Positions 57,481 through 64,000 of a stretch of 64,000 nt of DNA are shown here, one piece after another. The DNA is from Diphasiastrum complanatum (Eukaryota; Streptophyta; Lycopodiopsida; Lycopodiales; Lycopodiaceae), in assembly GCA_029204225.1 (NCBI GenBank), contig CM055109.1, forward strand, positions 4,488,299 to 4,552,298, read 5' to 3'. Below the pieces are notes generated by a model. It had not been told where the DNA came from, ran no database searches, and saw only the letters and a list, made by a program, of their open reading frames with translations. The stretch's first letter is position 1, and every line of letters starts with the position of its first letter. The position numbers and the translations under genes are program-made.

Positions 57481-57997
57481 TTTTGTACAAAAAGTTACTT
57501 TTTACTTGCCCAGATTGGGGGCAGTTAGACTCCAAATCTGAAACTTCACTTAAAACCTAGCTTATCCCGTGTGCAGCAACCAATTCCATGCACAGTCGAC
57601 ACTTGCCACTTGGTAGTACCCTGACACATAGGCAAGTGAGTAGGTTCTGTCACTCGTACACTACTGGACCAAGTGTCCCAGTGAGCATGTGACACGTGTC
57701 ATGTTTGACCCGTTAACCCTGACATGTGTCATTCAGTGAGCATATGACACGTGTCTTGTTAACTAGTGAACTCCTACTTTTTAGAAGGCCAGTCCAGCCA
57801 AATGACCCAGTACCCCATGCCAAAAGCTAAGCACGACTCTTTGAACTCCAATGCCAACTAATTACAGTTTATCTACAATCTACTTACAAAGGTCACCACA
57901 GGCCGGTGACTTAGCCATTTCAGTAATTACGATAATTACAAAACATACATGTGTCTCTGAAAACTGTAAATAACCGAGACAGGGAGTAAAGGCTCTA
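57481..57997 (-). repeat. Probable 3' LTR of minus-strand Ty3 relic
   Basis: On the minus strand TGTTAGAGCC begins at about 57997 directly behind a chromodomain frame and an AGAAGGGA purine stretch, the position expected for a 3' LTR. ACACGTGTCA-type words recur near 57700-57760. The far boundary is a guess. Confidence 0.45.
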
Positions 57998-58240
57998 ACA
58001 TCCCTTCTCGTTCATAAAAGACATCGTCCGCGATGACCAAGCTAGGGCACTGTGCACGCAAACTGTGCGCGGTCTCCCAGGCAGCATCTGCAAGAGGTCT
58101 TCCATGCCAAGCAACTAGACATATCACAGATCAAGCGGTTACACAGACGTTTCTCCCGCCTATCCAATATCCTTGTTGGCTCATGGATCTCCTCTACATG
58201 CTCCTGAATAGAGTCACAACTGACCATCTCCGTACACCGG
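57998..58240 (-). pseudogene. Ty3 chromodomain fragment
   Basis: Minus strand: ILDRREKRL, then VAWHGRPLADAAWETA, a typical retroelement chromodomain core (W-x-G/W-x2-P...A-W-E), and an FYEREGML stretch near the end. The stretch is broken by one frame change near 58120. It is separated from the RNase H relic at 58840-59140 by LTR and integrase scraps. Confidence 0.7.
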
Positions 58241-58380
58241 AGTTGTCAAGAACATCCGGCCTAATCAAGCCTCCTACGATAACCAGCATCCCATACTACT
58301 GGCGATCGCACTCGACTCTCACTAGCACCACGATTGCTTGTCTTAAGTTTTTTTTTCAACTAACTAAAGCATTTCACCCG
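58241..58380 (-). repeat. LTR scrap, outer-chromovirus type
   Basis: CAAGCCTCC(T/G)ACGATAA, ATCCCATACTAC and CTCTCACTAGCAC blocks match, in order, the LTR part at 46930-47010. Confidence 0.6.
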
Positions 58381-58439
58381 TAGAGTTAGACATGAGCTGT
58401 ACTAGGCACTTTGAGGAATTCCCACCGTAACAAGACTGG

Positions 58440-59800
58440 TAGGCCTAAAACCATATTGGGCCACCAAAAGTCACATAGGATCATCTCTCATAGGTCCAAT
58501 CCACACCAGGATGACTAGCACCAATACTATCATGACTAGTCATCCACACCAGGATGACTAGCACCAATACTATCATGACATGAATGCAAAATCTCCCTAC
58601 ACAGCCCTTTACTAACTGGAATGGGGAGTTTGCCATTTCTTGTAACTATACCATCTACTATGGTATAATTTAGACAAGTGTGAGCAAAGAGATTAGAGTT
58701 CTCCTTCTGAGACTCTACTTAGCCAAGATTTACCTCTCTCACAATCTCCTTACAATAAACAATGGATTCTTGCTAAATCTCTCTGATCTCAACAATTAGG
58801 TCATTCTCTATGACCACAAAAGATATCTAATACAATATACGAGATAATGTATCAGGCACATGATTTTCAATACCTTTTCTGTACCAAATTTCCATGTGAA
58901 ATTTCTGCATCAATTTAGCCCACCTGGCTAATTGCAAAAATACATAAAAATGTCATGGTCGGTGTATACAAACCTGCACCAGCATGGACAATGGCATACA
59001 ACTCTTTTGAGCAGGGTTGAGCTTCTCACTCACAAAGGCCATTGGCCTACCCTCTTGCATCAGAATTGGGCCAACGACGACATCACTCGCATTTGTTTCT
59101 ATGACAAAGTTTTTGAGGGTTTACAATCTTTAAGATGACAAAGTCAGACATAGCTTGTTTCAAAGCGTTGAAACTTTGTTGCTGAACTTCTGTCCACTTA
59201 TTATTCTATAGCATATCGGTCAAAGGTGTAGCCATGTGTGAACAACCCATCACACCTTGCAATAAAACCCAAACGGTCGAAGAGAGCCTCTCAATACTGC
59301 CAGGTCTGTAGGTACAGGCCACGGAAGGAGAATAAAGACTTTCCTTGGTCTCGGTCTTATGCATTCAGCTAACACGATAAGACTCAAATACGCTATCTCT
59401 TATTATCATTAGCGAACAAGATGCTACTTTCAGAGTTGACAAAACAGTTCTAAGGTGAGTTATGTGCAACACGTCACCACAACTGTAAACCAAAACGTCA
59501 TCCATAAACAATCAAAGTACATCGTTCATCAACATCATACATGTTGTTGGGGCATTAGTCAATCAAAGGCGTAACTAAAAAGTTACAATGACCGAAACAA
59601 GTTCTGAAGGTAGTCTTATGCACATGCACTTCATGAACTTTGAGTTACTAATATCCATTTCTCAAACAACTTTGCTAAAACCGTAGCACCGTACAATACC
59701 AAATTATCAATATGCAGAATAGGATATCTCTACTTGACAAACTCCTTGAACATTGGGCGTCCCATACCATCCTTTGCTCCTGGGGAGTTCAAGCATCGAT
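58440..59800 (-). pseudogene. Ty3 RT, RNase H and integrase zinc-domain relic
   Basis: Minus-strand fragments: an FMDDVLVYS catalytic turn near 59500, DNLVLYGATVLAKLF-like RT text at 59700, and RNase H (NASDVVV, MQEGRPMAFVSEKLNP, DTLSRIV) at 59130-58840. A SCHDSIGASHPG zinc-domain stretch (58580-58540) is partly duplicated. Stops and frame changes are frequent. It probably belongs with the chromodomain at 57998-58240. Confidence 0.7.
58501..58579 (+). repeat. 43-base tandem duplication
   Basis: A 36-base segment beginning CCACACCAGGATGACTAGCA at 58501 repeats exactly at 58544, separated by TAGTCAT. It lies inside the integrase zinc-domain relic. Confidence 0.95.
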
Positions 59801-59829
59801 AAGCCCACACACATACGCCATGACCCGTC

Positions 59830-60214
59830 TGTTGGTCTAGGAGTTATGGACTTGGCTCATTACATTCGCCGCGTCCACTCTTTAATTGTTATTATGCATA
59901 AGCAGGCGTAAGGGCCCTTTTTATTCATATATTGGCCTTGGGCCCTATTTGGTTATATTTTTAGGACTTGGTCACATTGATTTGGAGTGGGGGTCCTCCT
60001 ATTGGGAGGGCGCACTATTTTCCCTCCAAATCCTTTTCCCTCCCTTTTTTGAATCCTCCATTTGATTCAGGGAGAGGGTATAAGTAGGGCAGCATTGTAT
60101 TCCTTTATTTAGTTGATGATGATTGCTCCTCTTTTAGCCTCCTTAAGCATTCTCTTCCTGCTTTCTAGCTTAAGTCCTGCTTTCTAGCATAGCTAGTGAA
60201 TCGTAGCTTGTAAC
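59830..60214 (+). repeat. 5' LTR of plus-strand Ty3 element
   Basis: Starts TGTTGGTCTAGGAG and ends TTGTAACT just before the primer site. It shares GGCTCATTACATTCGCCGCG and TTATGCATAAGCAGG with the LTR at 34968-35112, and GGAGGGCGCACTATT and GTATAAGTAGGG with that at 38863-39474. TATAAGTAGG near 60082 is the likely core promoter. Confidence 0.82.
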
Positions 60215-60215
60215 T

Positions 60216-60228
60216 TGGTATCAGAGCA
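60216..60228 (+). promoter_or_regulatory. Primer-binding site of plus-strand Ty3 element
   Basis: TGGTATCAGAGCA, initiator-Met tRNA type, next to the LTR end. Confidence 0.9.
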
Positions 60229-60240
60229 CTTTCTCGCAAA

Positions 60241-60940
60241 TTGGTGGAGGCTGTCCAGCACCCTACCACCCATCACTTTCATCGATTTCTCTCCATCAAC
60301 CTTCCTGCAGATTGGTGGAGGCTGTCCAGCGCCCTACCACCCATCACTTTCATCGATTTTTCTCCGTCATTTTTGCAGATTGGTGGTGGCTGTCCAGCGC
60401 CCTACTGCCCATCACTTTCGACGATTTCTTCATCATTTTTTGCAGTTTTGGTGGAGGCTGTCCAGCGCCCTGCTAACCCATCACTTTCGTCAATTTTTTC
60501 GGCAGATTTTCATTGCTTTTGCAGATTTGGTAGCCCTACTACCTCATCATTTTCGACACTTTTCGTCACCGATTTGCTGTCCATTTTTTATATTGATTGG
60601 AGGCTGTCCAGCGCCCTACTACCATCTCATTTTCAGCGGTAAGCCATCACACTCGATTTTTTTGGCAGATTTTCATTGTTTTTACAGATTTGGTAGCTAT
60701 TGCCCAGCACCCTACTACCTCATCATTTTCGACACTTTTCGTCACCGATTTGCTGTCCATTTTTTATATTGACTGGAGGCTGTCCAGCGCCCTACTACCG
60801 TCTCATTTTCAGCGGTTCTTTTCACCGACTTGCTGTCCATTTTGGCTATTGATTGGAGGCTGTTCGGCACCTGACTTCAGCACCTTTTTTCAGCCTATTG
60901 TGGATCTTGGTAGTTGCTACCCAGTGCCCTATTATCTTCA
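60241..60940 (+). repeat. Leader tandem repeat, units of about 68-90 bases
   Basis: About nine variants of a unit built on TTGGTGGAGGCTGTCCAGCG and CCCTACTACC, then CATCATTTTC. GTCCAGC cores fall at 60253, 60324, 60392, 60460, 60606 and 60782, with diverged units between. The array starts 12 bases after the primer site. Open frames across it are repeat-derived. Confidence 0.9.
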
Positions 60941-61290
60941 GCTTTTACCTCTCTTTGTTGGCACTACCGAGTGAGCGACGGATCAGCACCCACCCAGGTA
61001 TTGCCTGTGCCCTTTTTGCACTTCCTTTTTGCATCTACTTGCTGTCTTTTCTGCTCACATACTGCTCTTTCCAGCCCCCTATTCCTGTTCATATTTGTTG
61101 CCTCACACCCTCCTCTGTCCATTTTTCCATTTTGTTAAAAACCTTCTACTTTCTCAGCCCCTCATTTTCTGATTATTATCCATCTTGATTGACTGTTTAC
61201 GTGCCATTTTTGGTGATTTTGGAAGTTAGACTAAGTTGGGGTGACGACAAACGTCCTCTCCCTCAGGTTTTTGTCTCTTCCTCAGTCCCT

Positions 61291-61760
61291 ATGGCGACTT
61301 CTTCATCAGACGACCCTCCGCAGAGCTCTTTAGATGATCGTTTTACACATATTGATTCCCGCATGGACCATCTTGAGAGTCGTATTGATCGTATTCTTTC
61401 TAGCCTTGAGACTATCCTACCACGAGGGGATACCACCCCCCCAGACATTCTTCATCGTCCTGGTAAAGCACCTTTATTTTCTATTTTGAGTACACCGCGC
61501 GATATGACATTATTCTTGGTGCAGATTGGTTTTCATCACTTGGTACTGTTGCTGTGGATCTTTCTCAGTAGACACTGTCTTTTACACATGTGGTCGGAAT
61601 CATTTACTTTCTGGTATTGATTCCCAGAGTGACTATCAGTTGGTTATCGGGAAGCAGTTTATGCGTAGCCTGCCAAAGGCTCATGATGCAGCTCTTCCTT
61701 CCATTCAGAGTACATTAGTTGCTGCTTCACTTTCACCGACCGTGGGTCCTCTTACTTAGG
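61291..61760 (+). pseudogene. Ty3 gag start fused to protease end by deletion
   Basis: The ATG at 61291 opens MATSSSDDPPQSSLDDRF and a helical DSRMDHLES region, equivalent to the gag start at 34289, ending in HRPGKAPLFS, equivalent to GPGKAPVFP. Immediately after STP (about 61496) the sequence jumps, in another frame, to RYDIILGADWF, the protease end (compare 32770), and follows it to about 61720 with stops. So most of gag, the zinc knuckle and the protease active site are deleted. Confidence 0.82.
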
Positions 61761-63575
61761 TTGATGCTACTCCGGATTTATAGGTTGTTGCTACGTGACT
61801 TGCGCCTATATGCCTTGATTCACAGATATCGTATTCGGTGGTCATTCTTGGTTTCATTGATATTGAGGCCGTATACCTTGGTGGTATTTCTACTATTGCT
61901 TTTGTGCCTACCTCAGATAGCCCTCCTGGTTCGGTGGTTGGTGTAGTATCTTCTCCATTGGTCTCTATATCTCCATCTCTCGAGTCCGTTATGGCCGATG
62001 TTCCTGCTGATTTCTATGGGGTTCTTCACAGGTCCACGTTTGCTGGTTCCCTCGCTATTGGTGATCAGGTTGTATCTTCTTTCGCTTTACTCCATGGATC
62101 TTTGCTTGAGGTTTGTGATTTGCCTCATGATATTTCTATGGTTCCTTACATGATTCATGCGCCTTTGGCCCTTATCGTTACACATTTTCCATCCAAGGAT
62201 ATTTGCGAGATGGTCACTATTACTTATCTAGGGTATTTATATGCTGGGATCTTTCTAGATGAGTATACGGGCATCCTTCAGTCTCCTTGTGTTTCTACAT
62301 ATAGGTTTCATGCAGTCCATGCCAATGCTATGGCTATATGGCATTCCTGGTTATTACATATAGCTTGGTTTTCATTTGGACCTGTTGATTGGTGCTGGTT
62401 TTTCCATATTACTGATCGCCTATGGTGCCGATATCTCTATGATTATGCATGTGGCTCTCTATGTGTTCCTTGGATTGTTGCTCATTGTCAAGCTTGGCAT
62501 ATCCTGATGGCTTGGGTTATTGCCTGCGTTCCAGCTACTATTTGTCCGGGTGATCTTCAGGTTCCCCGTCATTTCGGGTTGCTCCATATTGCTTGGTCTT
62601 CGATGCTGAGTTTCCACTTTGTTCTGGTGTTCCGAGACCATCAAGGTACCTAAAGAGAGTTTCTTCTCCTCTCTTGGATAGTTATTGGGGATGTTGCTGC
62701 CATATACTTCAGTGTTGCTCATATGTGCTTTGATACTCATTCCCAGATACACGTGGATATTGCTCCGATGCTTGCTACTGATGTTGCAGATCCTGTTCCT
62801 TGTTCTAGTGCATTTCTTCTATTCCTCATGCGCCTGGTGTGTACTTTGGGATTACACTTGCAGCCAGTTCCGATGGGTCATCCGATTCTCCATCCGTTTT
62901 TGGTGTATCCTATGATGGATTGGTATGTCTATATGAGGTCTTTCTAGATGAGTTTTTCGGGTACAGTTTTTCAGTTGGGGCCTCTACTATTTCTAGATTT
63001 GTTGCTACTGTTTTCGTGCATCGTGTCTTTTTAGATGATGCATTGATTTCTTGGACCTTCTGGAGCTTTTGGCATGCTGCTCTTCTCGTGATATGGTCCT
63101 TGAGGGGTCCATGTGCCCTTGCTACTTCTCATTCATGGGCCTTATGGATAGCTTGGGCTTTTGACCATGCTGGTGCATATTTCTCCATTTTAGCTATCCT
63201 TTGTCAGGATGATCTCTTTATGCTCCATGTTTCCTAGCATATCGCTTGCTTTTCCATGCTCTTACAGCATGCCTGTTATCCTGCTTATGTTCCTACTCTT
63301 TGGTGCTGGTCTTCCGATGCTGCTATCTTTTCTTGGGGCACCTTGCACATATGGTTGATGGTTACGTGTATGATGGGGCTATTTGCGATGAGTGTCCATC
63401 TCTTTTTCAGTTTCCTTATTGGCTTCCCGTTGCTGATGCAGTTCTACCTTCTCAGGCTTTTTGGATACCTTGGTATGATGTCCCTATCTTTTGGACTGAT
63501 CCTCTACTAGCTTGGGCATTATGGATACCTTGGCATTCCTAGTTGCTGCTTGATCTTCTTCTGGTTCCTTGGCAT
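61761..63575 (+). other. Unexplained long open frames behind Ty3 protease relic
   Basis: Plus-strand frames of 271 residues (61838-62653), 132 (62839-63237) and 98 (63246-63542) cover most of the stretch. Translations are Trp/His/Phe/Tyr-rich. FLDEYTG (about 62254) and FLDEFFG (about 62940) are each preceded by a similar LY(A/E) stretch, with FLDDALI further on, so the two larger frames may hold diverged repeats. Words such as CTTGG and TTCTAGATGAG recur. No known domain, RT or integrase signature was found. It could be a diverged repeat array or a novel non-coding tail of the Ty3 element. Confidence 0.4.
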
Positions 63576-64000
63576 TGAGCCATTTTGGTCAAACGGTCAA
63601 CTGTGACCCATATAGCGTCATTACCCTTTTGGGTTTTAGGCAGGCCTACTATAAAATCCATGGAGATACTCTCCCATTTACCAGCTGGTATTTCTAAGGG
63701 CTGCAACAACCATCCTGCCTTAAACGCTCTGCTTTGTTTACTTGACATTTCTGGCAACTGGTTACATACTGTTGGACGTCCTTTTTCATACTGGGCCAGA
63801 ACAATTGCCTACGAAGAAGCTCATAGGTCTTCTGTATGCCTGGGTGTCCCGCACTAGGATTGTCATGACATTCATATAGGACCTGCTGCCTATAATCCTC
63901 TGAATTGGGGACACATACTCTACCTCTATAGAGCGAGTACTCATCCTGAATGGAATACTGTTTCCATTTGAATCCTTGAGTCAACTGACCCTCAACCATT
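63576..64000 (-). pseudogene. Chromovirus B-type integrase fragment
   Basis: Minus frame from 63999: a VEGQLTQ stretch, WKQYSIQDEY, the zinc domain HDNPSAGHPG with [10 protein letters not shown], then, after a frameshift near 63725, the start of the core ([24 protein letters not shown]). It is nearly identical to 54050-54470. It ends abruptly at 63576 and runs off the window. The five residues missing in chromovirus copies 1 and 2 are present here. Confidence 0.9.

Noticed and set aside
60215-60974. Plus-strand frames of 185, 133 and 125 residues
   Set aside because: Three overlapping frames are all open because of the leader tandem repeat; there is no conserved product.

Overview
The window reads as nuclear DNA of a land plant with a large, repeat-rich genome. 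Two things point that way. First, there are four GT-AG bounded exons of a plant-type lysine-ketoglutarate reductase/saccharopine dehydrogenase gene (LKR/SDH). Second, almost everything else is layered plant-type LTR retrotransposons (Ty3 chromoviruses and Ty1/copia with initiator-Met tRNA primer sites) and decayed LINEs. Introns of about 7 kb, 17 kb and more than 27 kb fit a fern or gymnosperm better than a compact angiosperm; that is inference, and the species cannot be named from the sequence. No tRNA, rRNA, CRISPR or bacterial-type operon was seen.

Layout. 1-11.8 kb: a foldback, a broken LINE on the minus strand, a Ty3 chromovirus relic with a 3' LTR, a (GA)58 tract, and old LTR, LINE and Ty3 scraps. 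11.8-19.5 kb: LKR/SDH exons at 11830-12028, 19004-19103 and 19336-19502, separated by one 7-kb intron holding LINE and integrase debris and one 232-base intron. 19.5-36.9 kb: a giant intron holding a gag relic, a 1-kb degenerate GC-rich array, and a minus-strand Ty3 element (24.3-35.1 kb) split by a full-length copia element at 27078-32492. The copia element has one open 1383-residue Gag-Pol frame, a perfect 5-base target duplication and LTRs that differ at two of 400 bases, so it is young. 36883-36940: a short fourth exon whose phase fits exon three. 37-46.8 kb: an LTR, a family of gag-protease relics without polymerase, and a copia relic. 46.8-57 kb: a three-level nest. A minus-strand chromovirus was split by a plus-strand chromovirus (47179-55787, both LTRs and PBS present), which in turn holds a truncated minus-strand copy of the chromovirus seen at 2.8-6.3 kb. 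57-64 kb: another minus-strand Ty3 relic, a plus-strand Ty3 element with a tandem-repeat leader, an unexplained 1.8-kb stretch of open frames, and a minus-strand integrase fragment running off the window.

How it fits together. The only host gene visible is LKR/SDH, the bifunctional first enzyme pair of lysine breakdown; its transcript must splice across tens of kilobases of retroelements. Nearly all the mobile elements are inactivated by stops, frameshifts and deletions. The copia element at 27-32.5 kb is the only one that looks complete and possibly able to move. The least ordinary signals are tandem-repeat leaders just behind the primer sites of two Ty3 elements (one with a regular 91-base period), a polymerase-less gag-protease family with several zinc knuckles, and the 61.8-63.6 kb open region.
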